From Anisus vortex (Eukaryota > Mollusca > Gastropoda > Planorbidae): a DNA stretch of 64,000 bases. This document shows positions 33,301-42,739 of this stretch, piece by piece. A program made the position numbers and the translations under genes. The notes below the pieces were generated by a model that saw only the letters and a program-made list of their open reading frames with translations, was not told the DNA's origin and made no database searches. Location: contig OX421500.1 of the NCBI GenBank assembly GCA_949126835.1, forward strand, positions 27,307,731-27,371,730, read 5' to 3'. Numbering within the stretch: the first letter of the stretch is position 1; each line of letters opens with the position of its first letter.

Positions 33301-36300
33301 AGACCATGGAGAGTGGCGTGCTTTGATAGAGGCCCTATGTTCCACAAGGAACCCTAAGGACAGATCATGATGATGATGAATATCACTACTGAACATAAAC
33401 ATTCTTTTTTATGCCTTTACTGTGTACATTTGAGTACTGTTCAAGCTAAACTTAAGGTCACTAGGCTAATACTCTGTTGTAAATGTGTCTTTTTTTTTAG
33501 TGCACATTTGATTTTCATTGAATATATATTATAGATATGAAGATGACACAGGGAAAAATGGCGGGTCACTCTTTTGTAGTTTAGAGCTATTCCAATGTTA
33601 ACAAAGAATTGTGCAGATTTTTTCCATTATCCAGCCTTTTTCTTTTTTAATTTTACTATTGTAATTGCTGTTATTTTCACTTGAAAATTAGTTCAGTATA
33701 TACTATTTATGAAAAGGGCAGTAACTTTAAAAAATTACAAAATGTATCTCTGTCATTTTTTTCCTGTGTGGTCATCATACACACACTCACACCTATTTCT
33801 ACCTGATTCTTCAGACAGGTCAAGAAATATTTGGAACAAAACTTCTTTCACAAAATAAATTGAAAATATTCTTTTAAAATACAAAACACTTCAAAATATT
33901 AAATCACACAAAAAATAAAGTTCCAACTATAAATATAAATATAAAATGTGGGTAATCAAGTTGGATCTTTAATTATTTTCTGCAAAGAACAAATAAACAT
34001 ACCGTAGACATTTTTATATACACAGAATTAATAATATAAAATTGTATAGTTTATATTTATAAATAATACAAATGTATTTGTAACCAGTTTATTAAAGTAA
34101 ATAAATTGACAATAAAATTGCTCATATTTTTTAGTATGATTGTTAGGAAGTGTTCTTTGTAATTGTATATGAAAAAAATTATATCATTTCTGTCATTTTT
34201 TTTCCTGTGTGGTCTTCATATATACAAACACCTATTTCTACCTGATTATTCAGACAGGTGAAAGAAATATTTACAAAATTTTACAAAATAAATTAAAAAC
34301 ACAATTATTCTATTAAAATACAAAATACTTCAAAATATTCAATCACAATATAAATAGTGTGTCGGTAATCAAGTTGGAACATGGAAATGATCAATTTTTT
34401 ATTTCTATAAACGACAAATAAACATACTTTACACATTTTTATATACACAGAATTAATAATATAAAATTGTATAGTTTATATTTAAAAATAATACAAATGC
34501 ATTTGTAACCAGTTTATTAAATAAAATAAATTGAAAATAAAATTGTTTATTTGTTAGGAAGTGTTCTTTGTAATTTTTTTTGACAAAATTAGATCATAAT
34601 GAAATCAATTATGACATACCTCGCTTCAAGATCTAATACATTGGCTCTGCCACAGTCTATATCATAGGTAGCCTTTAACCATAGACAGACATACTGAAAT
34701 ACACAGAATGGAATCTGTAAAGGCAGACATACTGAAATACACAGAATGGAATCTGTAAAGACAGACATACTGAAATACACAGAATGGAATCTGTAAAGGC
34801 AGACATACTGAAATACACAGAATGGAATCTGTATAGACAGACATACTGAAATACACAGAATGGAATCTGTAAAGGCAGACACACTGAAATACACAGAATG
34901 GAATCTGTAAAGGCAGACATACAGAAATACACAGAATGGAATCTGTAAAGGCAGACATACTGAAATACACAGAATGGAATCTGTAAAGGCAGACATACTG
35001 AAATACACAGAAATGGAATCTGTATAGGCAGACATACTGAAATACACAGAATGGAATCTGTATAGGCAGACATACTGAAATACACAGAATGGAATCTGTA
35101 AAGGCAGACATACTGAAATACACAGAATGGAATCTGTAAAGGCAGACATACTGAAATACACAGAATGGAATCTGTAAAGGCAGACATACTGAAATACACA
35201 GAATGGAATCTGTAAAGGCAGACATACTGAAATACACAGAATGGAATCTGTATAGGCAGACATACTGAAATACACAGAATGGAATCTGTATAGGCAGACA
35301 TACTGAAATACACAGAATGGAATCTGTATAGGCAGACATACTGAAATACACAGAATGGAATCTGTAAAGGCAGACATACTGAAATACACAGAATGGAATC
35401 TGTAAAGGCAGACATACTGAAATACACAGAATGGAAACTGTAAAGGCAGACATACTGAAATACACAGAACGGAATCTGTAAAGGCAGACATACTGAAATA
35501 CACAGAATGGAATCTGTAAAGGCAACTAGAGAGACTGTGAAGTCTGTTTTTCTTGTTTCTTACTGTACCAGATGGAGCATGGTGGCTGAGCTGGTGTACA
35601 AAAGGTCTTGGGTTCAAATCTAGGATTCATCCCCCTTCTTCCAGAGCATGTCCCTGAGTCTATCCAGCTCAGGTAGCTGACGTTCGTTGTGGGAAAATTT
35701 TTATTGGCCACACAATCCCCTAGTATGACATGGCTACCAAAACTGGTTAACATGCCCCTTCACCTGCGCTATGGATCAATCTGTCTGACGGGATTAATTT
35801 AATTTTGTGGTTACTATACTGTACAACAATACTAACCGTTGTTGCATTAGCTTCAGGGGATTTTTTTTCAAACTCTTCATGAATGACTATGACTGGCATA
35901 TAATAATTGTACCACCCCTTTAGGATTTACATTTTTGTAAATATAAAACAATCTAATTCCAATAACTTTGACTGCAAATAACATAGATATAGAAGTTAGA
36001 GCTAGTCATTCTTTACTTTTAAATTGGTGACATTCAACCTAAGGACCTACTACTGAGAGTGTTGTTCAACAATTTAGTACCTGAATCAAGATGTCCACCA
36101 TGTGATCCCCATCCTTGTCTTCATTCATGTCTTTCATATATTCTAGATCAAAGTAAAGTTTGCAAGGGCAGCCTGTTGAAATAGAAAAACATATCATATC
36201 ATTTACACATATTTTGAAATATTGTATCTGTCAAATTTCTGGTATTTTTGCTATAACTTCTTGACAACTGAAAGTGTACCCAAAGCTGAATTTACCAATA

Positions 36301-39300
36301 ATAATGAGCTTGTAAATATGTGGGGCACAGTAGCCGAGCGGCAGCGCTTTCGACTGGCGAGCCGAAGGTCCCGGGTTCGAATCCTGGTGCAGGCTAGGAT
36401 TATTTCCCGGGTCTGAGTCTACCCAGCTCTGATGGGTATCTGACCTTAGTTGGGGTAAAGTAAAGGCGGCTGTGCATAGTGCTGGCCACACAATCACCTA
36501 GTATGCCGTGGCCACAGAAACTGGTGAACGCTGCTTCATCAGACCTATGGATCAATTCGGTCCAACAGGTACTTTACTTTTAAATATGTGAAAATGTTTT
36601 AAATTTTTTATTTATTTTAGGATTGTAACAGTAGGTGATAAGTGTGTCAAATAAATGACAAAACAATTTTATCAATGACTAATTATAAGCTAATTGTAAG
36701 TTTTTGAAGATTCATAATAACAAATTAACATTCACATTATAACAACTAAGTTCTATACAGGCTTGATCAAAGTATTTACCCTGGTATATCTTTCACTTTT
36801 TACATGTATGTTTAATATTAAACTGATAGAATATTAAAAAAATACAAAATAGAAACCTAAAAAAACTTAATAGAGCAGCAGCTGTAAAAATAAATAACTA
36901 GATGCTGCTTTACATTATTTCTATGGCCTGTGGGTTGTTTGTGTTCAACTTTCTGAAATATAACATTTCTTTCATCGGGGAAAGTCAGAAATTGAATTAA
37001 AAAATGATGTATAATAATTGTGTGTAGTGAAATAAGTGTAAACAATGTGCCCAATCAGGCAATGCATAAATAAATATTGAGTACATCATTTCTTTATATT
37101 TCTTCTATTAGACTAATGAATTGAGTACATCATTTCTTTATATTTCTTCTATTAGACTAATGAATTGAGTACATCATTTCTTTATATTTCTTCTATTAGA
37201 CTAATGAATTGAGTACATCATTTCTTTATATTTCTTCTATTAGACTAATGAATTGAGTACATCATTTCTTTATATTTCTTCTATTAGACTAATGAATTGA
37301 GTACATCATTTCTTTATATTTCTTCTATTAGACTAATGAATTCTACTTCAAGCAAATTATCCAGAGAACTTTCTAGATATCATAGAATCATGCTATATAT
37401 TTTGTTTTTATTCATTACATTACATGTGACAAAATATGGGGATTCACCAGAAGATGCAGGAATATGCATTTAACCTTGAATTTTCACATGTATTTATTTA
37501 CTAAAATTTATAACAGTTAACATTATAACTTTTTTTGTTATGTTTTGTTATGTAAATTCATTAAATCAAACAGAAATGAATATTAATTTATTTTTTTTTA
37601 ATGAAAGAAATTATAGTGCTGTTGAGTTATTGTAAAGGCCCTACTGATACTGCAATGGTATCAAAATCTAGGTACAAAGTCACAAATTTATGTTACCACA
37701 ATACCGTAAAATGTTGTTTAGGAATTAGGAATGAAATGAGTTTTAAAATAAATACCTTCTGGAATGATTTCATAGTGATGTCTCTGGGATGGCTCAAGTT
37801 GACTAAGAAAAAAACAAAAACAACAGGAGAACATATTAAATTTCAAAGTAGATGCCTAGTTTAGAAGCCTATAAAGTAGATGTCTAGTTTAGAAGTCTAT
37901 AAAAATGAATAACAAATACACAAGCTCAAGATAAATAGTTACAAGACAAACTGAAATATTTTACCTATAATAATGCCAGAAGACAGGAAGACTAGTTACT
38001 AAAAATCTTCGTTTCCCAACAGTCTGGTCTCCAGTGGAACTTTCAAAGGAAAAAACTGATACATCCTGAAAAATAACAATTTACAACTTGTTGTTTAAAT
38101 ATCTAAAGCACATGAGCAGGCACACTGAAACTATTTTGATAAAATAAAACATTAATAAATGTGATCATTTACAATGTATAGTGTAAGTTAAACAAATATC
38201 ACAGTGTCTGGACTTAACATATAAGTAATTGTTTCAATCTCAATAGGTATTTTTTTTAGACCACTTTTAATAATGTGCAGTCCAGCCAACAGTATTAGGG
38301 TATTTAACTCTCCTTAAATGTTTTTATTTCTGACAGCTAATAATTGAGTGTTCCAGAAAGTATTATAAATTATAAAGAAATATCTTTATAAATATGAATC
38401 AGGTAAGAGAAAGACACTCTATAAATGACATGAGAAATATATTTAATACCAACATACAAATGCAGACTAGAAATATAAAAAAAAAGAAAATAGCTATACA
38501 AAAAAATATCTGAGATGAGATCAATGCTGCTAACCTAGTTAAATTATGTTTTCATGCTAAAAAGTTGAGCTTTAAACTTTAAGGTTATGACTCAAAAGAA
38601 TTGGCTAAAAATCAATTGAAATGTTAAAATGTATGTTAAAACTCTCAAAATATTTTTAGTTTATTCAGGCAAATAATTATTACTTACCTTACTAAAGTTG
38701 GCAGCAAAATGAATTGCATCCTTGAGTCGAAAATATGTTTTCCAAATCATTGTTGGGCCTTGAATTCTTAATAGATTTGTTTTTTAATAAAATAAAAAAT
38801 GATTCTAACTTTAAAATACTAAATGAACAAAAATAAAAAAATATAGTAATCTCTTTTTTAAATGAAATTTTGTTACAAAGTTTTACTAAATATAAAAGTC
38901 ATTATATTTTTTTACAACCTGTGAGGGAAAGCTTTGGGTACTTTGTACAAGTTCTCTAGGCTGCTCGTAATAGCCTTCTGTTTCTGCTTCCATTTACTGT
39001 AACAAAAAAACACACAATCATACTTATACTTATAAATAGTCAGCATGTTTTAAGAATGGCTTACATATATCCTCACATGTACCTATGAGTATCAAGTTTG
39101 GTGGTGAGTCAAGCACTGGACAAACACATGTGGCACTAGGCTGGAGGTGAGCCAAGCACTGGACAAACACATGTGGCACTAGGCTGGTGGTGAGTCAAGC
39201 ACTGGACAAACACATGTGGCACAAGGCTGGTAGTGAGTCAAGCACTGGACAAACACATGTGGCACAAGGCTGTTGGTGAGTCAAGCACTGGACAAACACA

Positions 39301-40441
39301 TGTTGCACTAGGCTGGTGGTGAGTCAAGCACTGGACAAACACATGTGGCAAAAGGCTGTTGGTGAGTCAAGCACTGGACAAACACACGTGGCACAAGACT
39401 TGTGGTGAGTCAAGCACTGGACAAACACATGTGGCACAAGGCTGGTGGTGAGTCAAGCACTGGACAAACACGTGTGGCACAAGGCTGGTGGTGAGTCAAG
39501 CACTGGACAAACACGTGTGGCACAAGGCTGGTGGTGAGTCAAGCACTGGACAAACACGTGTGGCACAAGGCTGGTGGTGAGTCAAGCACTGGACAAACAC
39601 ATGTGGCACAAGGCTGGTGGTGAGTCAAGCACTGGACAAACACATGTGGCACAAGGCTGGTGGTGAGTCAATCACTGGACAAACACATGCGGCACAAGGC
39701 TGGTGGTGAGTCAATCACTGGACAAACACATGTGGCACAAGGCTAGTGGTGAGTCAAGCACTGGACAAACACAGCACAAGCGGCACAGCCCCTTTTCTGG
39801 ACTATAGGGTATCAATACATGACAGACCTTTGTTGTGGAGAGTATAAATGTTTTGCCATTGTTTTTTTTTTTAATGCTTGGTCTAGATGGGTGCAATTTA
39901 AATGATAGCCTGAGTTAGCTTAGCAGCATTTTTTAGTTAGCCTAAGTCAAATTGTAGGTATACAAGGCATGCTCTTCATTTTTTAATGATCACATTAATA
40001 ATTAACCTGTCCTATATATAGATGTTTTATGTTACTTATTGTGTAGAGTATGCCTACTATTATTAACTTTTATTACATTAAAACTTATAAAATTTTAGGT
40101 TTAATAATAAGAATATATAGGCCTACTAATGATTAATGCAAATAAAATAGTAATCACCAATTAATTCAGCTATATACCCCCATTTACTGCTATACAGATA
40201 GTCATAGGCCTACTATATTAAGTAGGCTAGTACTATATTGAGTATATTACTTATATATTACTATATTATTAATATAAAAAATTATAATAATTTTATTTTC
40301 TATTTAAAATAAATATTTAAAAATAATTAATTTGACAAATGAAAAGGATAACATTAAAGTAAAGTAAATTTTATATTACCTTTTTGCTCCATAGAATTTC
40401 ATTACAGAAAATGAATCCCTTTGTGTTGAATGTGAAGTCAT
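24248..40441 (-). CDS. PRIMPOL: DNA primase-polymerase PrimPol, complete 14-exon gene
   Basis: Fourteen exons read in phase from ATG at 40441 to TGA at 24250-24248: 62, 78, 79, 101, 47, 92, 74, 71, 462, 163, 104, 199, 77 and 149 bp, 1758 bp in all, predicting 585 residues (human PrimPol is 560). It is an archaeo-eukaryotic primase that reprimes stalled forks with DNA and acts in nucleus and mitochondria. Seen motifs: catalytic D131-x-E133 (KLYFDLEY), S184-x-H186 (SHHLIFQL), D354 (LFCDLG) and R365 (NRNFRL). The zinc site is C498, H505, C525, C530, with exactly the C-x6-H-x19-C-x4-C spacing of the human protein. The acidic C-terminus resembles the RPA-binding tail. Every junction is GT-AG. Oddities: the exon 7 acceptor is embedded in a minisatellite, and four introns hold tandem arrays. 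Nothing suggests inactivation. Confidence 0.95.
24497..24772 (+). mobile_element. Diverged tRNA-derived SINE, family A related (PRIMPOL intron 13)
   Basis: Retains GACCTGGGTTCAATTC at the B-box position, then CTACCCAGCTCTGATGGATA, AAGTAAAGACACCTGGGCAT and ATAAACTGGTGAAAGCTGCT. More diverged than the copies at 3774 and 36323. Confidence 0.75.
25317..25393 (-). CDS. PRIMPOL: PRIMPOL exon 13 (second half of zinc site)
   Basis: 77 bp between CTCTTTCCAG and GTAAGT. Encodes YVVDLQLGVYYQKCFDPDC: C525 and C530 complete the zinc site begun in exon 12. Confidence 0.93.
25515..28001. repeat. 37-bp minisatellite, about 67 units (PRIMPOL intron 12)
   Basis: Uninterrupted array with units GGAAATACAATCACAG, TTTATCCMCAAAAC, TATCTCT. 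Because 37 is not a multiple of three and the + strand unit has no stop in any frame, long meaningless frames run through it (up to 732 codons). The left third is mixed (CCCC variants, TCTTTGG and TCTTGAA forms); the right two thirds are mostly the CCAC variant and very uniform. The + strand is antisense to PRIMPOL. Confidence 0.97.
28093..28262 (+). mobile_element. 5'-truncated LINE end, second copy (PRIMPOL intron 12)
   Basis: Matches 4376-4540 from GGAATGGGTTG through AACTTAACATCATTT, ATGCAAGACTAGACTT and the tail ATCTTC, GCGGCTGTAACATATAAG. Small indels shift the ORF2 frame. Lies just beyond the 37-bp array. Confidence 0.8.
28357..28535. mobile_element. hAT MITE, 179 bp (PRIMPOL intron 12)
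   Basis: Ends CAAGGGTCGGCAACCT and AGGTTGCCGACCACTG's complement arrangement (right end reads GGTTGCCGACCACTG). Target duplication TTCTAGAC (28349-28356) versus TTTTAGAC (28536-28543), 7 of 8. Internal ATTTTCAATGGCACGCG and GAGTTAGAAATCCTAATTTG match the ends of the 2.2-kb element at 10526. Confidence 0.88.
28652..28850 (-). CDS. PRIMPOL: PRIMPOL exon 12 (start of zinc site)
   Basis: 199 bp; acceptor TTCCTTGTCTAG before 28850 is the one that keeps phase, donor GTAATT. Contains CSSPYPLIDNF and FRWCSNIQRQHRSNNI, giving zinc ligands C498 and H505 seven residues apart. The motif SNNIM is highly conserved in the family. Confidence 0.92.
29347..29553. mobile_element. hAT MITE, degraded copy (PRIMPOL intron 11)
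   Basis: Same family as 10526 and 28357: GCTGGCAACCTACGGCAC, GAGCGATTTTCAATGGCGCG, and the end GAAATCCTTATTTGGCACAC with GGTTGTCGACCCCTG. The left terminus is mutated and no clear target duplication is left, so it is older. Confidence 0.82.
29604..29707 (-). CDS. PRIMPOL: PRIMPOL exon 11
   Basis: 104 bp between TCTTCTGACAG and GTGAGT. Encodes a poorly conserved linker (EDSSAELLTVDD onward) between the catalytic module and the zinc domain. It is accepted on phase fit with both neighbours rather than on sequence conservation. Confidence 0.8.
30442..30604 (-). CDS. PRIMPOL: PRIMPOL exon 10
   Basis: 163 bp after AATCTTGCAG, donor GTGAGT. Starts VYNKNRNFRLFLSSK, holding the conserved Arg (R365) that contacts the incoming nucleotide in the family. 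Confidence 0.93.
30714..31175 (-). CDS. PRIMPOL: PRIMPOL exon 9 (insert plus third catalytic Asp)
   Basis: 462 bp, the longest exon, between TTATCTGCCAG and GTAAAAG. The first 12 residues continue the primase fold; a low-complexity insert of about 110 residues follows, as in vertebrate PrimPol; the end has LMVKNKDGNETLFCDLG with catalytic D354. Confidence 0.93.
31366..31505 (+). mobile_element. Degraded SINE family A fragment (PRIMPOL intron 8)
   Basis: Keeps TGGTCTAGCGGCATAGTGTC at the A-box position and GAAGGCTGGACATTGTGCTAG plus GCCACGCAATC from the body, with internal deletions, then a T-rich tract. Confidence 0.6.
31611..31681 (-). CDS. PRIMPOL: PRIMPOL exon 8 (SxH motif)
   Basis: 71 bp after a long T tract ending GACAG; donor GTAAAT. 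Encodes AQKCSHHLIFQLNQTFENC; S184 and H186 are the second catalytic motif. Confidence 0.94.
31926..33380 (+). pseudogene. RTE-type LINE, 5'-truncated, ORF2 remnant (antisense in PRIMPOL intron 7)
   Basis: Translation runs through reverse transcriptase motifs: AAGIDNIPPEVLKEGG, EEQAGFRSGISCIDQI, FVDFEKAFDSI (motif A), GVKQGCLLSPLLF (motif B) and FADDLTVL (motif C, at 32770-32793, after a frameshift), then HFVYLGSVVS and KTVLLYGFKTWRMTE. Frames change near 32215, 32330 and 32775. Two coding gaps follow, after NRLQT and after a DLWERCGQ-like segment, before the C-terminus LKRLAKDHGEWRALIEAL, stop at about 33368 and a short (ATG)n tail. The start in mid-ORF is the usual 5' truncation. Dead. Confidence 0.92.
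33745..34585. repeat. Tandem duplication of about 430 bp, two diverged copies (PRIMPOL intron 7)
   Basis: CCTGTGTGGTC, CCTATTTCTACCTGATT, ACACAGAATTAATAATATAA and TGTTAGGAAGTGTTCTTTGT each occur twice, about 410-440 bp apart. It lies just downstream of exon 7 on the gene strand. Confidence 0.85.
34620..34693 (-). CDS. PRIMPOL: PRIMPOL exon 7, acceptor shared with a minisatellite
   Basis: 74 bp, phase 0 in, two bases over at the end, donor GTATGT. Encodes YVCLWLKATYDIDCGRANVL; the YVC start and the following Cys agree with other PrimPol proteins, so the exon start is native. The acceptor GTGTATTTCAG and the first 13 bases of the exon belong to the last unit of the 38-bp array that continues for over 800 bp upstream. 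Confidence 0.92.
34681..35524. repeat. 38-bp minisatellite containing a 3' splice site in every unit
   Basis: About 22 tandem units. On the PRIMPOL strand each reads CCTTTACAGATTCCATTC then TGTGTATTTCAGTATGTCTG; the TTTCAG plus TATGTCTG is the exon 7 acceptor and exon start. Some units have the TCTATACAG variant, which matches the exon for 13 bases. One unit (near 35010) has 39 bp. On this strand none of the three frames contains a stop across the array. Confidence 0.97.
35570..35825 (+). mobile_element. Diverged SINE family A (PRIMPOL intron 6)
   Basis: TGGTGGCTGAGCTGG and TTGGGTTCAAATC replace the A and B boxes; the body keeps CTGAGTCTATCCAGCTC, GGCCACACAATCCCCTAGTA and AAACTGGTTAACATG. 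Confidence 0.75.
36081..36172 (-). CDS. PRIMPOL: PRIMPOL exon 6 (DxE motif)
   Basis: 92 bp after ATTTCAACAG, donor GTACTA. Encodes CPCKLYFDLEYMKDMN, with the metal-binding D131 and E133 of the archaeo-eukaryotic primase fold, then an Asp/Glu-rich loop. Confidence 0.95.
36323..36580 (+). mobile_element. tRNA-derived SINE family A, best-preserved copy (PRIMPOL intron 5)
   Basis: Perfect pol III boxes: A box TAGCCGAGCGG (36331-36341) and B box GGTTCGAATCC (36374-36384). A 10-bp target duplication TAAATATGTG flanks it (36313-36322, 36581-36590). The head still looks like a tRNA but is followed directly by the SINE body, so it is not a tRNA gene. Confidence 0.93.
37077..37342. repeat. 44-bp minisatellite, six units (PRIMPOL intron 5)
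   Basis: Identical units of TTGAGTACATCATTTC, TTTATATTTCTTC, TATTAGACTAATGAA at a strict 44-bp step. Homogeneous, so recent. Confidence 0.95.
37756..37802 (-). CDS. PRIMPOL: PRIMPOL exon 5
   Basis: 47 bp between TTTTTTCTTAG and GTATTT. Encodes QLEPSQRHHYEIIPE; the HYEIIPE end is conserved before the catalytic strand. Confidence 0.92.
37965..38065 (-). CDS. PRIMPOL: PRIMPOL exon 4
   Basis: 101 bp between TTTTTCAG and GTAAAA. Encodes DVSVFSFESSTGDQ and RRFLVTSLPVFWHYY, the first strands of the primase core; conservation with other PrimPol proteins is clear. Confidence 0.93.
38688..38766 (-). CDS. PRIMPOL: PRIMPOL exon 3
   Basis: 79 bp, acceptor CTATTAAG, donor GTAAGT. Encodes IQGPTMIWKTYFRLKDAIHF, matching the family's conserved IWR-x-F-x-R-Q-x-x-A-x-x-F region. 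Confidence 0.9.
38919..38996 (-). CDS. PRIMPOL: PRIMPOL exon 2
   Basis: 78 bp between TTTTGTTACAG and GTTGTA. Encodes KWKQKQKAITSSLENLYKVP; the N-terminal KW helix is a family feature. Confidence 0.88.
39101..39775. repeat. 43-bp minisatellite, about 16 units (PRIMPOL intron 1)
   Basis: Units carry GTGAGTCAAGCACTGGAC, AAACACATGTGGCAC and AAGGCTGGTG with scattered substitutions. On the + strand each unit shows GTGAGT, but the gene is on the other strand. The last unit is truncated at 39775. Confidence 0.95.
40380..40441 (-). CDS. PRIMPOL: PRIMPOL exon 1 (start codon)
   Basis: 62 coding bases, ATG at 40441-40439, donor GTAATA. Encodes MTSHSTQRDSFSVMKFYGAK; the FYG motif ahead of the KW helix is usual in animal PrimPol N-termini. 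The start is the first ATG in this open stretch. No core promoter is recognisable upstream. Confidence 0.83.
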
Positions 40442-42153
40442 TGTCATATTTAATCATCCCTTGGCCTGTAATTATTTAGCAGGCTATAATAAAAAAAAAC
40501 TAAATGGATATTTTATTATATATGATATCATATAGGCCAACACTATGATTTTATGACATATACTAGAAGACTGTTACTGTTACTAGACAATTAAGACAAC
40601 TTAAGACAGCATCATCTCATTTGTGATGCTACCCGGTACGGAAGTCAATAAAACTGATTTTTCAATAAATAAAAAAAAATGTGAAAAAAGGGTCCAATGT
40701 CATTTTTTAGATTATTATTGATTTGTATTGTTGAATGACTTAACTTGCTGCTGTAAAATTTTGAGGCTAAAAATATTTTTGAAATGACTCAAAAATGTGT
40801 TTTTTCTGAGCTTTTGTATAAAATCAAGCAAAATGTCCTCTATTTTAAAGATTAAATTGTTTAGAAGTCAAATATATATTATACAGAACATTAAAAATTT
40901 TAACAGCTTGTGCATTGATTCATTATGATTATGTTTGCTAAATTTCATGCAGATTGGCCGATTGGTTAATATTTGATCATCCTGGAAATAATTAATTATC
41001 TCTTGCAATGCTAAATTGTTTAATTGTTAAAAATCGGCATTGTTTTCTTTTTCATTTTTGTCTTAAACAACTTCTCTTACCTTTACTTGTGTAATTTTGA
41101 ATAACTTTTGACTTTTGAACCAATTAATGAATTTTAAAGATTTTTTCACCAATAAATAGATAAATGGATTAGCTATATAGATAATTAGGCTAATTAGCTT
41201 TAATTAAACACATAAAACTAACTATCATATTTTGCAAACTTCAGTATCATTCTGTGGGGTTGCAATAGTTGCATCACATTTGATCTTATTAGTTAACTAG
41301 TGGTTATGCCTGTCTAAATGACAGAGAAACGAATCATTACAATGTGTTTTGTTAAAAGAGAATGAAAAAAATAACTAAAAACTGTAGTGTAGTGAGAAGG
41401 TATAATATCTTTTGATATTTTGTTTTTGTAAATTTTTTGGTTGCTATTATTCAAAATTAATTTTATAATAAAGCAATTAATTACCATTAATGAAAAATAA
41501 AACATGAATTGATAGACATTAAATGTCATGAGCTATTTTTTTTTTGAAAGTTCGACATTAAAACTCTCCAAGCTAAATTATAGTAAATTGCTGGTGCAGA
41601 AGTAAAAGCCTTCACAATAGTCAATGAACGTTCAAGGAGAGATCATTCTGAAATGGCGCTCAGTTTAGAACTTTAACATACGGAGATTATCAATAGGTCT
41701 AAGTTTATTTTTTTTTATATTAACGAATTAAGCAATATTGTTGATAAAAAAAAATATCTTTTGAAGGACGTTTCCAATTTATACATTTAACTTGTGGCCT
41801 GATTAGTCAAACGGTTAAGGAGGCTATAGAGCACAAACATATAGGCCCTAAATATAAAAATACATTTACAAACATATATATACTTTGGTGTAACTTGTTC
41901 TATTTTTTTTTTTTAAGTTTCATATATCACTTTAAAGATCTTTTTGTCCTGAATATGAAAATTGAGGTTTCATTGAGCGGTTCCTTTTCTGTGATTTTTT
42001 ATTTAATGTTGAATATTTGTTAATTTTGCATGTTTTATGAAATAATTTTACTTCCCTTGAGCACTTTGTGTTTTATTGTGTTACGTCCCTTTGGTTTGTT
42101 TATTTTTTTCACACTACATGTACTGCATGCTTCTCGGACCAGATTTTTTAGCC
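40442..42153. other. PRIMPOL 5' flank; no further gene seen
   Basis: AT-rich. Apart from the interspersed repeat at 41609-41833 nothing is recognised; the PRIMPOL promoter should lie at the start of this stretch. Confidence 0.45.
41609..41833 (-). repeat. Interspersed repeat, copy 2
   Basis: Inverted relative to 1541-1780. The shared blocks are GCTCTATAG, AACCGTTTGACTAATC, AACTTAGACCTATTGATAAT and TTGAACGTTCAT on the complementary strand. Confidence 0.7.
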
Positions 42154-42290
42154 ATTATCGGTTAGTTTCTAAGATTTCTAAGTATTTGTTAATCATTATT
42201 ATCGGTTAGTTTCTAAGCTTTCTAAGTAATTTTTAATCATTATTATCGGTTAGTTTCTAGGCTAGAGATGGGTTTTTGGCATTTTTTTAT
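42154..42290. repeat. 44-bp tandem repeat, three units
   Basis: ATTATCGGTTAGTTTCTA starts at 42154, 42198 and 42242; a weaker fourth (TATCAGTTAGTTTCTAAGG) is near 42296. Unrelated to the PRIMPOL 44-bp array. Confidence 0.85.
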
Positions 42291-42522
42291 GTTTACTATC
42301 AGTTAGTTTCTAAGGTTAGGGAGAGCTTTGTAGTTTTTTTATTTGGCTATACAGAGCCAACCTGGCCTATCTTGGGACAGGAAGTGTTAGCTATAGGAGA
42401 CAGCATGGCATGTCGTGATCTAGGGAATACGATTTGTTTCTTTTTTTTTTCTTTTGTGCTATTTCTTATTAAATATGGTAAGATTAATTTTATTTTTTTA
42501 TTGCTTCTAAGGAATTCTGATT

Positions 42523-42739
42523 GAAAATTTTGGTACGTGGAGCTATTGATAGTGTCTTAATTAAGAAGATCGGCAGACAATAATGTATTGTGTTTGATCA
42601 GCCTGTGACGTCACAAGGCTTTTGTAAAGACAATACAAATTATATTTTTTTGTGGAAAAAAAAATATTTTTTTTCATTTTTAATAGTCTGCCGCTCTTCT
42701 TAAGACACTTATCAATAGCCCCACGCGAAAAAATTTTTA
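42523..42739. mobile_element. MITE with long terminal inverted repeats
   Basis: The left arm (CGTGGAGCTATTGATAGTG, TCTTAATTAAGAAG, CGGCAGAC) is matched by an inverted right arm (GTCTGCCGCTCTTCTTAAGA, CACTTATCAATAGCCCCACG): about 50 bp each side of a 100-bp AT-rich centre that includes TGTGACGTCACA. No coding capacity; superfamily not assigned. Confidence 0.82.

Noticed and set aside
34589..35617. Three - strand frames of 250-342 codons as a membrane or Cys-rich protein
   Set aside because: They are the same 38-bp repeat read in three frames. Only alternative acceptor use in PRIMPOL could translate parts of it, which is treated as a finding, not a gene.
36323..36400. Functional tRNA gene
   Set aside because: Perfect A and B boxes, but the sequence continues into a SINE body, has a target duplication, and has five relatives with the same body in this window.
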